From Salinicola sp. (GTDB lineage Bacteria > Pseudomonadota > Gammaproteobacteria > Pseudomonadales > Halomonadaceae), in the NCBI GenBank assembly GCA_002695065.1, contig NZNW01000137.1, forward strand, positions 1 through 64,000: 64,000 nucleotides of DNA. Direction: 5' to 3'. The number at the start of each line of letters is the position of its first letter. The stretch's first letter is position 1. A program made the position numbers and the translations under genes. The notes under the pieces are model-generated. The model was not told the DNA's origin and made no database searches. It saw only the letters and a program-made list of their open reading frames with translations. Below are positions 1 to 8,787 of this stretch, in pieces.

Positions 1-54
1 ACGAGCCACGAGCCACGAGCCACGAGCCACGAGCCACGAGCCACGAGCCACGAG
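1..54. repeat. Tandem heptamer repeat (ACGAGCC)
   Basis: Seven perfect copies of ACGAGCC plus a partial eighth run from the first base of the window, so the true array may extend further upstream. It ends about 70 bp before the universal stress protein gene. The unit is too short and has no spacers, so it is not a CRISPR. It may be a slippage-prone intergenic repeat; no function can be read from it. Confidence 0.9.
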
Positions 55-122
55 TACGGCCGTCAATCGATCGCGAATCGTGCGACGCCTGTCCACCAGA
101 CGATAGTGCAGAGGAGAACGCC

Positions 123-983
123 ATGAGTGAACGTCAGGTTCTGGCCTGCATCGACGACTCGCACCACGCTTTTGCGGTCTGCGCCGCGGCCGCCTGGGCC
201 GCCGAACGCCTCGGCACGCCGCTCGAGCTGATGCACGTGTTGAGCAAGGCATCCAGCCTGGGCGCCACCGACGCCAGCGGGCAGATCGGTCTCGGCAGCC
301 GTGAACATCTGCGCGAGCAGCTCACCGAGCTCGACGAGCAGCGTGCCAAGCTGGCCCAGCAGCATGGTCGCGAGTTGCTCGAGGCCGCGCGGAGCCAGGC
401 CGAGCGCCTGGCACCCAGTGTCGGGGTCTCGACCGCGCTGCGCCACGGCGATCTGATCGAGTCGCTGGTCGAGCGCGAGCCTCAGACGCGGCTGGTCGTG
501 CTGGGCAAGCGTGGCGAATCCGCCAGTGAAGCCCTCGAGCACCTGGGCAGCAATCTCGAACGGGTCGTGCGTACGCTGCATACTCCGATTCTGGTGACCC
601 CGCCCGAGTTCCAGCCGCCGTCACGGCTGCTGCTGGCGTTCGATGGCGGTCAGACGACCCGCAAGGGAGTCGAGATGATCGCCGACAGCCCGCTGCTCAA
701 CGGCCTGGTCTGCCACGTCGTCATGATCGGTGCCGGCACCGACGATCAGCGAGCCCAGCTCGAGTGGGCGCTGGAGCGGCTGCGCCAGGGGCAGGTCGAC
801 GCCCAGGGCACTATCCTGGCCGGGGACGTCGATGAAGTCCTCGCCGACTACGCGGACCGACAGCAGATCGACCTGACGATCATGGGCGCCTACGGTCACT
901 CGCGGATTCGCCATCTGCTGGTCGGCAGCACCACCACCGCCATGCTGCGACACGCGCGGACCGCAACGCTTATACTGCGCTGA
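123..983 (+). CDS. Universal stress protein, tandem UspA domains
   Basis: This 286-residue cytoplasmic protein has two UspA-like halves, roughly residues 1-155 and 160-286. Each half ends in the nucleotide-binding signature: G-K-R-G followed by G-S in the first, and G-A-Y-G-x9-G-S in the second, where it is canonical. Tandem UspA proteins usually bind ATP and are induced by stress or stasis, but no specific partner can be inferred. The start is set by a GAGGAG ribosome-binding site six bases upstream. The gene appears to be monocistronic, with an 80-bp gap before the next gene. Confidence 0.9.
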   Translation: MSERQVLACIDDSHHAFAVCAAAAWAAERLGTPLELMHVLSKASSLGATDASGQIGLGSREHLREQLTELDEQRAKLAQQHGRELLEAARSQAERLAPSVGVSTALRHGDLIESLVEREPQTRLVVLGKRGESASEALEHLGSNLERVVRTLHTPILVTPPEFQPPSRLLLAFDGGQTTRKGVEMIADSPLLNGLVCHVVMIGAGTDDQRAQLEWALERLRQGQVDAQGTILAGDVDEVLADYADRQQIDLTIMGAYGHSRIRHLLVGSTTTAMLRHARTATLILR

Positions 984-1063
984 TCGCTCGCCACGGCGCA
1001 TCACCGCCGCCGTGGCTCATTCACCGTCACCGGCACTCGCCGCCGTCCCCACAGGAGTCATCC

Positions 1064-1420
1064 ATGACCATTCAACGTCACGATCCGCAGACCCGCATGA
1101 GCCGTGCGGTGATCCACAATGGCGTCGCCTATCTCTGCGGCCAGGTGGCGGGTCCCGAAGCCCGGGAGGGCGACATCACCGCGCAGACATTGAGCATGCT
1201 CTCCCGGGTGGAGGCGCTGCTGGACGAGATCGGTTCGGACCGGGAGCACCTGCTCTCCGCCACCATCTATCTGGCGGACGGGGACGATTTCGCGGCGATG
1301 AATGCGGTCTGGGATGCCTGGGTCCCCGAAGGGCATGCGCCGGCGCGCACCTGTATCACGGCACCGATGCCGGCGAAGTCGCTGCGGGTGGAGATTACCC
1401 TGACGGCCGCGATCAAGTAG
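1064..1420 (+). CDS. RidA/YjgF/YER057c family protein
   Basis: This 118-residue protein has the RidA fold signatures: the early CGQV stretch around residues 27-30 and the late A-R-T-C-I segment, whose arginine binds the carboxylate of imine/enamine substrates in true RidA. Family members hydrolyse reactive 2-aminoacrylate-type intermediates, but many paralogs (Rid1-7) differ in substrate. I therefore call the family and not RidA itself. The start follows an ACAGGAG site. The next gene is convergent, with only 8 bp between the stops, so this gene probably stands alone. Confidence 0.85.
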   Translation: MTIQRHDPQTRMSRAVIHNGVAYLCGQVAGPEAREGDITAQTLSMLSRVEALLDEIGSDREHLLSATIYLADGDDFAAMNAVWDAWVPEGHAPARTCITAPMPAKSLRVEITLTAAIK

Positions 1421-1428
1421 CCCGCCGA

Positions 1429-2046
1429 TCAGGCGTCGTCGCGGGGGGGTGGTGTCGGCTGGTGTTGCAGAAAGCGCGACAGCCGATCCGCCTGGCTCTC
1501 GCCGACCTGGCACAGTTGCCAGGCGATCTCGGCGTACTGCATCAGCGTGGGTAACATCAGCTGCAGCCGGTGAGGGTCGTTCTGGTGACGATCCGCCTCG
1601 GCATCCAGCCATTCGAAGAGCCTGGCCAGGCGCGTGTAGTTCACGTCGCCCCGGCCGCTGTTGCCGCGCAGCGCATCGATCGCCAGACAACGCATCACGC
1701 TGCGCTTGTTCGGATCCAGACTCTCCTTGTCGAGCAGCGCCTCGGCGTGCTGCACGAACTGCCCCATCAGCTGCGACAGCTCCGCCGCTTCCAGTTGGCG
1801 GCGCACCGCGTCCTGGCTTTCGATCAGGGCCTGCTGTTGGCGGTTCAGCCCTCTGACCAGGACGACCAACTGCACGCAGAGCCAACCCGCCAGGACCAGG
1901 GTCAGCAGATAGATGCCCAGCGGTGCCAGCGCATCGGCCGGCAGTGGCCAGTCAAGTTCGCTGGCCAGCGCGCCACCAGCGGCCAGCGCCAGTAGCACGA
2001 TGATGATCAGGGCGATGGAGATGCCGGATTTCATGCCGATGTCCAA
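1429..2046 (-). CDS. Hypothetical two-helix membrane protein with coiled-coil
   Basis: This 205-residue protein has no family that I recognise. Two hydrophobic segments (about residues 8-28 and 40-64) are followed by a Gln/Glu-rich stretch (about 68-110) of coiled-coil character, then a soluble helical region and a proline-rich tail. The topology suggests an inner-membrane hairpin with a long cytoplasmic domain. An alternative start is Met5. It is convergent with the RidA-like gene and lies 88 bp beyond the last gene of the polyketide cluster, on the same strand. It could be read through from that cluster, but nothing in it suggests a biosynthetic role. Confidence 0.7.
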   Translation of the reverse strand: MDIGMKSGISIALIIIVLLALAAGGALASELDWPLPADALAPLGIYLLTLVLAGWLCVQLVVLVRGLNRQQQALIESQDAVRRQLEAAELSQLMGQFVQHAEALLDKESLDPNKRSVMRCLAIDALRGNSGRGDVNYTRLARLFEWLDAEADRHQNDPHRLQLMLPTLMQYAEIAWQLCQVGESQADRLSRFLQHQPTPPPRDDA

Positions 2047-2134
2047 TCAGGGGAGAGTCATTGCCGCCATGACGCTTTATCGGCACGGGACCGCTGTTTC
2101 TTGAGCACTCGCTAAAGTAGTGCTTCAGCCGCGC

Positions 2135-2872
2135 TCAGATCATGCCGCCGTTCACCGCGATCACCTGGCGGGTGATGTAGGCGGCATCCTGCGAACAGAG
2201 GAAGCTGACGGTGCCGGCGACCTCTTCGGCCGTTCCGGTGCGCTGCATGGGTATCAGCTTGCGAACCTCGTCTTTCGGCAGCTCGTCGGTCATCTGGGTC
2301 TCGATCCAGCCTGGCGCCACGCAGTTGACCGTGATCCGGCGCTTGGCCAGCTCGACGGCGAGCGCCTTGCTGGCGCCGATGATCCCGGCCTTGGCGGCGC
2401 TGTAGTTGACCTGGCCGCGATTGCCCGTCAACCCCGACATCGACGAGAGCGCCACGATACGACCGGGCTTGCGGCGTTGGATCATCGGCATGACCAGCGG
2501 ATGCAGGACATTGTAGAAGCCATCCAGATTGGTCCGCAGCACGCTGTCCCAGTCCTCGCCCGCGAGTGCTGGGAAGGGCCTGTCCGCGGTGATGCCGGCA
2601 TTGCAGACCACGCCGTAGTAGCAGCCGTGCTCGGCAATGTCGGCCTCCAGCACCGCCTGGGCCGCCTCCCGCGCCGTGACGTCGAAATGGATCACGCGGG
2701 CCTGGCGGCCCTCGGCTTCTATTCCTGCCCGGACCTCCTCGATATCGCCCCCCGGGCGGCGGCAGTGCAGTACCAGGTCGAAGCCGTCGCGGGCCAGGCG
2801 CGTGGCGATCGCCTTGCCGATGCCGCGATTGGCGCCGGTGACCAGAATCGTCTCGGGATGTTTGTCTTCCAT
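2135..2872 (-). CDS. 3-oxoacyl-ACP reductase, aryl-polyene type (FabG-like)
   Basis: This 245-residue short-chain dehydrogenase has the nucleotide motif GANRGIG at residues 13-19, an N-A-G strand, a serine region LSSMSG and the catalytic Y-S-A-A-K. It would reduce the beta-keto group after each ketosynthase elongation, using NADPH. It matches the ketoreductase of aryl-polyene clusters (ApeQ-like), which resembles FabG. It is the last gene of a minus-strand operon running from 14573 to 2135, 41 bp after the small dehydratase. I chose the ATG at 2872 because upstream in-frame codons give non-homologous sequence. Confidence 0.9.
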   Translation of the reverse strand: MEDKHPETILVTGANRGIGKAIATRLARDGFDLVLHCRRPGGDIEEVRAGIEAEGRQARVIHFDVTAREAAQAVLEADIAEHGCYYGVVCNAGITADRPFPALAGEDWDSVLRTNLDGFYNVLHPLVMPMIQRRKPGRIVALSSMSGLTGNRGQVNYSAAKAGIIGASKALAVELAKRRITVNCVAPGWIETQMTDELPKDEVRKLIPMQRTGTAEEVAGTVSFLCSQDAAYITRQVIAVNGGMI

Positions 2873-2913
2873 GAAACCTCGGTAGCAGAGCTGCGAATGA
2901 TGGGGTCGGGAGG

Positions 2914-3387
2914 TCAGGCGTCGCCCCGGATCGGCATCGAGTCGGGGCGGTAGAGCGTCAGGCTGCCGTGAGCCAGCGGCGGTTCGCGGGTCCCGGCCCG
3001 GCGCAGCTCGCCGCTGACCTGGGTAACGCCGTTGTCGGCGACGAAATCGACGGTGATCGTGACCTGAATTCGCTGATCGAAGGCGAAGACGGGCACCCGG
3101 GCCCGGTAGCGCCTGGCCCCGAGCAACAGGCCGGGCGCCGGTGTCTCGGTCGAGCCGGACGCCTGAAAGCCGGCCCAGGCAGCGACGGTCTGGGCCAGCC
3201 ACTCGACCCCGACCCAGGCGGGAATGCCGTCGGCCTCGGCGAACAGGTCGTCGTGGCGCGTCGACGTTTCCGCGGTCGCGCCATCGTCGGTGGCGGCGAT
3301 CAGGTGGGTCAGCAGGCACATGCGCCTGGCGTGCGGTATCAAGGGTTCGACGGCGCAGGGCAGGCGAACCGCGCTGGAGGGATTCAA
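2914..3387 (-). CDS. Hotdog-fold 3-hydroxyacyl-ACP dehydratase (ApeP-like)
   Basis: This 157-residue protein has a segment L-I-P-H-A-R-R-M near residues 16-23, equivalent to the catalytic-histidine loop of FabZ-like dehydratases, followed by the hotdog helix with W-V-G-V-E-W-L-A-Q around 58-66. This matches the small standalone dehydratase next to the ketosynthase and ketoreductase in aryl-polyene clusters. It would dehydrate beta-hydroxyacyl-ACP to extend the conjugated chain. A second dehydratase domain is fused to the AMP-ligase at 11124-12872. Gaps to both neighbours are about 30-40 bp within the same operon. Confidence 0.85.
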   Translation of the reverse strand: MNPSSAVRLPCAVEPLIPHARRMCLLTHLIAATDDGATAETSTRHDDLFAEADGIPAWVGVEWLAQTVAAWAGFQASGSTETPAPGLLLGARRYRARVPVFAFDQRIQVTITVDFVADNGVTQVSGELRRAGTREPPLAHGSLTLYRPDSMPIRGDA

Positions 3388-3418
3388 GATGACAGTCTCT
3401 CTTCGTTCTGGCGTCTCG

Positions 3419-4606
3419 TCATTCGGTTCGAGGGTCCAGCGTCAACAGCAGGCTGGCATTGTTGCCGCCGAAGGCGAAGCTGTTGCTCAGCGCCCGGCGC
3501 GGCCGGCGTTGCGGCGTTGCACCGTTCGTCACCAGGGGGAGCGGGAGAATCTCCGGATCATAGACCCCGTCGAACCGATGTTCCGGCAGCCGCCCCTGGG
3601 TGAGCGCCAGCCAGCAGAAAGCGGCTTCGAGGGCCCCCGCGGCGCCAAGCGTGTGCCCCGTCAGCCCCTTGGTCGAACTGCAGGCAGGCGGCGTTGGGAA
3701 CAGCGTCGTCACGGCCGCGGCCTCCATGCTGTCGTTGAGTGCCGTTCCGGTGCCGTGGAGGTTGAGATAGTCGATCTCGGACGCCTCGAGCCCGGCCATC
3801 TCCAGTGCCTGGCGCATCGCTTCCGCTGCGCCACTGCCGTCCGGGCGGGGGGCGGAGATGTGGTGAGCGTCGACGCTCTCGCCAACGCCGGCGAGCTGGA
3901 CACCGCCGCTTTCAGGCGTCACCACGAACAGGGCTGCCGCTTCGCCGAGATTGATCCCGTCGCGATGCCGGGAGAAGGGCTGACAGGGGTTGTCGCTGAC
4001 GGCTTCCAGACTCAGGAATCCATTGACCGTGAGGCGACACAGGCTGTCGGCGCCACCGGCGATCACCGCATCGCACTGGCCACTCTTGAGCAGGCGCCTG
4101 GCGCTGGCCAGCGCTCTGGCACTGGAGCTGCAGGCCGTCGACAGCGTGTAGCAGGGACCGGTGATTCCCAGACGCTCCGCGATGAAGCGCGCCGGCGCTC
4201 CCAGCTCCTGGCGCGCGTAGGCGAAGGTTTCCGGCAGCGGCCCTTCGCGGCCACTCTCCGCCAATGCCGACTCGGTCTCACCGATGCCGGAGGTGCTGCT
4301 GCCGATGACCACTCCGATCCGATCGCCCGGCACCGAGGAAAGCAGCGACTCGATCTCGTCGCCGAGGCGAGCCAGGGCGAGCGCCAGCAGCCGGTTGTTG
4401 CGGCTGCGGTGGTCCTTTGGCCACTGGCTGTCGTCGGGCAGTTCGCTGGTGACCTGTCCCAACGGCAGGGGACGGCCCGGGGTGAAGGCGTCGCTGGTGG
4501 TCAGGCCGCGCTGGCCCGAGAACAGGGCGTGGCCGATCGTGTCCAGATCGTCGCCCAGTGAGCAGACGACGCCGGGGCGGGACAGGCGACAAGAAGAGGC
4601 AGTCAT
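3419..4606 (-). CDS. Beta-ketoacyl-ACP synthase (aryl-polyene ketosynthase)
   Basis: This 395-residue condensing enzyme has the full Cys-His-His triad: Cys159 in STACSSS, His284 in HGTGT and His318 in GHTLGAAG. It should therefore be an active decarboxylating ketosynthase that elongates an ACP-bound chain with malonyl-ACP, as FabF/FabB and ApeO-type enzymes do. It is the only complete ketosynthase in the cluster. A short chain-length-factor-like protein at the distal end (13884-14573) is the obvious heterodimer partner. Its ATG overlaps the stop of the upstream lipoprotein gene by 4 bp, which implies translational coupling. Confidence 0.92.
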   Translation of the reverse strand: MTASSCRLSRPGVVCSLGDDLDTIGHALFSGQRGLTTSDAFTPGRPLPLGQVTSELPDDSQWPKDHRSRNNRLLALALARLGDEIESLLSSVPGDRIGVVIGSSTSGIGETESALAESGREGPLPETFAYARQELGAPARFIAERLGITGPCYTLSTACSSSARALASARRLLKSGQCDAVIAGGADSLCRLTVNGFLSLEAVSDNPCQPFSRHRDGINLGEAAALFVVTPESGGVQLAGVGESVDAHHISAPRPDGSGAAEAMRQALEMAGLEASEIDYLNLHGTGTALNDSMEAAAVTTLFPTPPACSSTKGLTGHTLGAAGALEAAFCWLALTQGRLPEHRFDGVYDPEILPLPLVTNGATPQRRPRRALSNSFAFGGNNASLLLTLDPRTE

Positions 4607-5166
4607 GAATCATCGTTCTCCTGCATCGGGGCGATCGTCAACCGGTAGTGGCCCTGGCGGTCGTCCAGCATCAGCGTCTCGGAGCGATCGCGATCCGGCG
4701 CCGGCGTGATGCGAGCGACCAGGCTTCCCCGATAGCTGATGTCGCGACTCGTCGCGCTGTCGACGACCCGCCAGGCGCTCCCCGCGAAGGCGTCGTGCAG
4801 GGCGTCGATCGGCCACAGGCTCCACTCCAGGCGCGATGCCAGCCATTGTGGCGGCATCGGCAGTTGGGGTTCACCCGGCGCGTCGCCCGCTTCGAAGCGC
4901 GCGCCCTCGGCGTCGCGAACCAGCGTCGTCAGGCGCTGACCGTAGGGCGTCACCAGCACCGCACGCAGGCGGTCCGGATCGATCCGGATGAACGCGATCA
5001 AGGTGCGGGCTTCGCCTCCGTCCGGTTCGAACGTCAGTCGGCTTTTCAGCGTGTCGGTCGTGGTGGCGGCGGCCAGCGGCGGCGTCGGCGACACCGGTGG
5101 ACTCAAGCTGCAGGCGGACAGGGCGAACGCCAGGCACAGCGGCAGCAGGAGGGGAAAGCCGCGCAT
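4603..5166 (-). CDS. DUF3261-type lipoprotein of aryl-polyene cluster
   Basis: This 187-residue protein has a type II signal peptide ending in the lipobox A-L-S-A-C, so it should be lipidated. It is probably outer-membrane anchored, as Ser follows the Cys and no Asp retention signal is seen. The body resembles the DUF3261 lipoproteins that accompany the MMPL exporter and LolA-like protein in aryl-polyene clusters. These are thought to place the finished lipid in the outer membrane, though no biochemical role is established. The start overlaps the preceding stop as TGATG, and an in-frame GTG lies one codon upstream. Confidence 0.8.
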   Translation of the reverse strand: MRGFPLLLPLCLAFALSACSLSPPVSPTPPLAAATTTDTLKSRLTFEPDGGEARTLIAFIRIDPDRLRAVLVTPYGQRLTTLVRDAEGARFEAGDAPGEPQLPMPPQWLASRLEWSLWPIDALHDAFAGSAWRVVDSATSRDISYRGSLVARITPAPDRDRSETLMLDDRQGHYRLTIAPMQENDDS

Positions 5167-6476
5167 CACCGTCCGGTCTCCGGCGACGGGCCAGCATCCG
5201 GCTGACGCGCACCGGCGGTCCCGGAGCCCGACGCCCTCGATGCCGCCTGTCTCTCGCAGAGGTCGGCCAGCGTGTCGATATGCCGGGCCGAGTCGGTGAC
5301 GAACGGGTTGCGACGGTCCCAGGCGTAGCCGGCCAGAATGGCGCTGATGCGCTCCTTGATATCGCGGGGTGCGTCGGCGTGAAAGATGATGGTCTGGAGT
5401 CTGCCGTCGTACCAGGCGTCGACGAAGGCGCGAAACGTCTCGATGCCTTCGCGCAGCGGTGCCTCGAACCGGCCACGCCAGTCGATGGCCTCGCCGGCCA
5501 GTTGGCGATCCACCAGCGGTGCCGCCAGGCTTGCCGATTTCAGCGCAATGGTCACACCGGAAGAGAACACCGGGTCCAGGAACTCGCCGGCGTTGCCCAG
5601 CAGCACATAACCGGGCCCATGGAGACGCGTCACGTCGGCGGAATAGCCGCCGAGTTCAGCGATCGGTCGGGTCGGCCGCGAGCCGCCGAGCAGCTGGCGG
5701 AAACGCGGCTCGGCGTCGATCAGCGCCTGCCAGCGGGCCTCGGTCGAATCGCCGTAGGCGCTCATGCGCTCTGTCTGGCCGACCACGCCCACCGAAGCGC
5801 GCTGGTTGCGGAAAGGGATCAGCCAGTACCAGATGCCGGCATCGTCGGGATGAACGCCGATGAGGATCTTCTCGCGATCATGGCTCGGCTCCACCGGGCA
5901 GCCTTCGACATGAGTGAACAGCGCGGTGCGGGGGGCCTGGCGGGCGTCGCGCTCGAGCGCCTCGAGCCGGGCCAGTACGCGTCCGTAACCGCTGGCGTCG
6001 ACGACGAAGCGGGCGGTCAGCGTGCTGGCGTTGCCGGATTCATCGACGACATCGACCTGGGGGCGATCGGGATCGGCGCGGAACGCGGTGACGGTGATGC
6101 CGAATTCGACCTTCGCGCCTTTCGCGCGGGCGGCCTCGATCAGCCGGTGGTCGAAGTCGGCGCGCTCGACCTGAAACGTCGTGCCCCAGCCCGGCGTGAA
6201 TTTGTGGCGGAAGTCGATCGCCGTGCTCTCGCCGCCGCGGGTAAACGCGGCGCCATTCTTGGGTTGATAGCCGGCTGCCTGGACGGTGTCGAGGAGGCCG
6301 GCCTCTTCGAGATGGCCCATGCACTGCGGCAGCAGGCTCTCGCCGATGGAGAAACGCGGGAAATGGCTGCGTTCGACCACCAGTACGCGACGACCGCGGG
6401 ACGCCAGCTGTGCCGCGATCGCGGCACCGGCGGGGCCGGCGCCAATCACGATGACCTCGTGGTCGGCTTCAGACAT
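5166..6476 (-). CDS. FAD-dependent oxidoreductase, halogenase-like
   Basis: This 436-residue flavoprotein has the dinucleotide motif G-A-G-P-A-G at residues 12-17, G-E-S-L-L-P at 45-50, and the second FAD signature G-N-A-G-E-F-L-D-P. Residues 216-221 read W-Y-W-L-I-P and fit the WxWxIP pattern of flavin-dependent halogenases; a lysine (K73) lies in the region where halogenases keep their catalytic lysine. Related COG0644 proteins occur in aryl-polyene clusters with undefined roles. It may oxidise or halogenate the aryl head or the chain, but monooxygenase or reductase chemistry is also possible. It overlaps the exporter gene by 8 bp. Confidence 0.8.
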   Translation of the reverse strand: MSEADHEVIVIGAGPAGAAIAAQLASRGRRVLVVERSHFPRFSIGESLLPQCMGHLEEAGLLDTVQAAGYQPKNGAAFTRGGESTAIDFRHKFTPGWGTTFQVERADFDHRLIEAARAKGAKVEFGITVTAFRADPDRPQVDVVDESGNASTLTARFVVDASGYGRVLARLEALERDARQAPRTALFTHVEGCPVEPSHDREKILIGVHPDDAGIWYWLIPFRNQRASVGVVGQTERMSAYGDSTEARWQALIDAEPRFRQLLGGSRPTRPIAELGGYSADVTRLHGPGYVLLGNAGEFLDPVFSSGVTIALKSASLAAPLVDRQLAGEAIDWRGRFEAPLREGIETFRAFVDAWYDGRLQTIIFHADAPRDIKERISAILAGYAWDRRNPFVTDSARHIDTLADLCERQAASRASGSGTAGARQPDAGPSPETGR

Positions 6477-8787
6477 GTTCGCTCTCCCGTCGTGGTGTCG
6501 AATGGCCAGCCTCCGGGCGCACCCAGGGGACCAGCGCCCAGACGCTGGCCAGGCCGATCAGGCAGGTCAGGCCCAGATAATGCAGCGCGGGCGTCGCGCT
6601 GAAGGCCAGCATGCCGAATGCCAGCAGGCTGGTGAGTGTCGATAGCGTGATGGCCAGCCACGCAGCCGGCTTGCGGGCATGCTCCACGTTGAAGATACCG
6701 GCATCCAGCCCGATTCCCAAGATAAGCAGCAGACCTAATTGGTTGAAGATGTTGAGCGGGACGCCGCCGACGGCGAACGCCGTCAGCACGATGAGGGTGG
6801 CGCCGAAGGGCGGCACGACGACACGCCAGGCGCGACCTCGATAACGCCACAGCAGTGCCAGCGTCATCAGCGCCATGGCCGCGGCCACCCAGAGGGCGGT
6901 ATGGCGGCGGAGCTCGCCGAGCAGCCCGCCGATGCGGCTGACGCGGTCGCTGTACTCCACCTTCGGTAGCGAGTCGGCTAGGGTCGACAGGGTCGCATCG
7001 GTGCGGGCATCGCGAGCGCCGGATATCACCACGGTGGCGGCCACCCCGCCGTCGTCCGTCTTGCCCAGCCACAGCCGCTGCTGGAGCGAGCCCAGAGGCG
7101 TCTCGAGCCATTCGGCCAGGGTCAATGGCGGCGCCTGCTGCAAGCGTGCCCGCGCCTCGTCGGCGACGGTCGCCGGCAAGCCCGCTCGCTCCACCAGCGC
7201 GTCCAGCGGTGCGCCGTAGAGCTTGCGTACCCGGGCCAGGTTGGCCTGCTGCTCGGCCATCGTCGGCACCGATCCGGCCAGCGATTGATACTCGACCTGG
7301 AGACCGTCGGCGATGGCACGGTCGAGTGAGCCGTCCAGCATATCGAGCCGGGTCAACAGCGACTGGGTATCCGCGGCCCGAACCAGGAAATAGCGGCTGC
7401 CGGTATCGCGGTCGAGCAGCTGTTGTACGCGCTGCTCGTCCTGCATCAGCGCCGCCGGCGAGGGATTGAGCAGTTCCAGGCTGTCGTCGCTGGTCAGGCG
7501 CAGGCCGCAGAAGGTCGCCAGAACCAGCGCGCCGGCCAGGGCGAGCCATGGCGACAGTCGCCAGCGAGGCTGACACAGTCGCCACCAGCGCGTCGCCAGA
7601 CGCGCCGTGAACGGGGAGGCGTGAAGGGTGAAGCGGGGAAGCCACAGCACCACGGTGAGCCAGGCGCCGATCAGCCCGAAGGCGGCGAACGCCGCCATCT
7701 GGCGCAATCCCGGCATCGGTGTCAGTGCCTGGGCCACATAGGCGATGACGCTCGAGATCAGGCCCAGCGTCAGGCTCGGCATCAGTCGGCGAAGCCGGAA
7801 TTGCCTGCCATCGATGACGCGGTCGCACTGCAGGTGGAGCACATAGTCGACGGCGATGCCGATCAGGCTGGCGCCGAAGGCCAGGGTCAGCAGGTGCAGG
7901 CGTCCGAAGATCCCCAGTGTCAGCGTCAGCGCGAACAGCGAACCGGCCAGCAGGGGCACCATCAGTTGCAGCAGCACCCGGGGCGAGCGAAACACGAAAC
8001 CGATGACCAGCAGTACCCCGAGTAGAGAGGCGGCGCCGATGGTGGACATCTCCCGCTTCGCCTGACGGGCGCCGGCGGCGGCGTGGAACACCAGGCCGGA
8101 ACGCAGCAGTTCGGCATCGGGATGCTGCTGTTGAAACCGTTCGAGCGCGCTGTGCAGGGCATTCTGCATCGGCAGGTCGTAGGGGGAACCCTTCAACTCG
8201 CCGATCAGCACGCTCCATTGCCGCCCCTCGGCATCCAGCGTCAACAGGCCGTCGGCGGCGCCGATCGGGCTGCGTGGCAGGCGTGACAGCCAGGCGTCGA
8301 GCAGCCCGAAGGGGTCGGCGACGGGCTCCGGGCGCGCCGTCGGCGAGAACAGCCGGCGCAGCGCCGGCTCGACCAGCGTACTGCCGCCATCGGTGTCGAT
8401 GGCCTGCTGCCACTGCGGCGTCAGCAGACGATAGCGCCACTGTCCCATCCAGCCGTGCGGGTCGGCGTCGGCCAGATCGAGCTCGCGCCAGTCGACCCCG
8501 GCCAGTTGGCCCTCGTCGACCAGCCGTTGCAGCGACCGGCCCAGCGCTTGCGTCGTCGGTACCCGTTCGTCATCGCCGAGCAGCAGCAGGAAGCGATTCT
8601 CGAAACCGCGCCCCAGTTCACGGTCCGCTTTCTCGACCAGCGGCGCCTGCCGGTCGGCGGGCAGCAGCGCGGTGAGGTCGGTATCGGCGGGCAGGCCCTG
8701 GCGCAGCATCCAGCCCAGCCAGAGGGCACAGAGTGCCAGCGCCGCGAGCCAGAGCCAGCCGAGCCGACGGTAGCCCCTGTCCGTCAT
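6469..8787 (-). CDS. MMPL/RND-family lipid exporter
   Basis: This 772-residue protein has the MMPL layout. TM1 is near the N-terminus, a periplasmic loop covers roughly residues 35-250, a 5-helix bundle follows at about 255-420, and a second TM/loop/5-TM block fills the C-terminal half. The G-x-x-x-D-Y motif (G-I-A-V-D-Y) in the first bundle and G-I-G-L-D-A in the second are the expected proton-relay positions. In aryl-polyene clusters this protein is the presumed inner-membrane exporter of the finished lipid, handing over to the LolA-like protein and the lipoprotein. It overlaps both neighbours by a few bases. Confidence 0.88.
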   Translation of the reverse strand: MTDRGYRRLGWLWLAALALCALWLGWMLRQGLPADTDLTALLPADRQAPLVEKADRELGRGFENRFLLLLGDDERVPTTQALGRSLQRLVDEGQLAGVDWRELDLADADPHGWMGQWRYRLLTPQWQQAIDTDGGSTLVEPALRRLFSPTARPEPVADPFGLLDAWLSRLPRSPIGAADGLLTLDAEGRQWSVLIGELKGSPYDLPMQNALHSALERFQQQHPDAELLRSGLVFHAAAGARQAKREMSTIGAASLLGVLLVIGFVFRSPRVLLQLMVPLLAGSLFALTLTLGIFGRLHLLTLAFGASLIGIAVDYVLHLQCDRVIDGRQFRLRRLMPSLTLGLISSVIAYVAQALTPMPGLRQMAAFAAFGLIGAWLTVVLWLPRFTLHASPFTARLATRWWRLCQPRWRLSPWLALAGALVLATFCGLRLTSDDSLELLNPSPAALMQDEQRVQQLLDRDTGSRYFLVRAADTQSLLTRLDMLDGSLDRAIADGLQVEYQSLAGSVPTMAEQQANLARVRKLYGAPLDALVERAGLPATVADEARARLQQAPPLTLAEWLETPLGSLQQRLWLGKTDDGGVAATVVISGARDARTDATLSTLADSLPKVEYSDRVSRIGGLLGELRRHTALWVAAAMALMTLALLWRYRGRAWRVVVPPFGATLIVLTAFAVGGVPLNIFNQLGLLLILGIGLDAGIFNVEHARKPAAWLAITLSTLTSLLAFGMLAFSATPALHYLGLTCLIGLASVWALVPWVRPEAGHSTPRRESEHV

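Noticed and set aside
1..54. Possible CRISPR array
   Set aside because: The unit is 7 bp and contiguous, with no spacers and no cas genes.
2099..2128. AGCACT/AGTGCT hairpin after the ketoreductase gene as a terminator
   Set aside because: The stem is only 6 bp and no T-run follows on the minus strand, so it is too weak to annotate.
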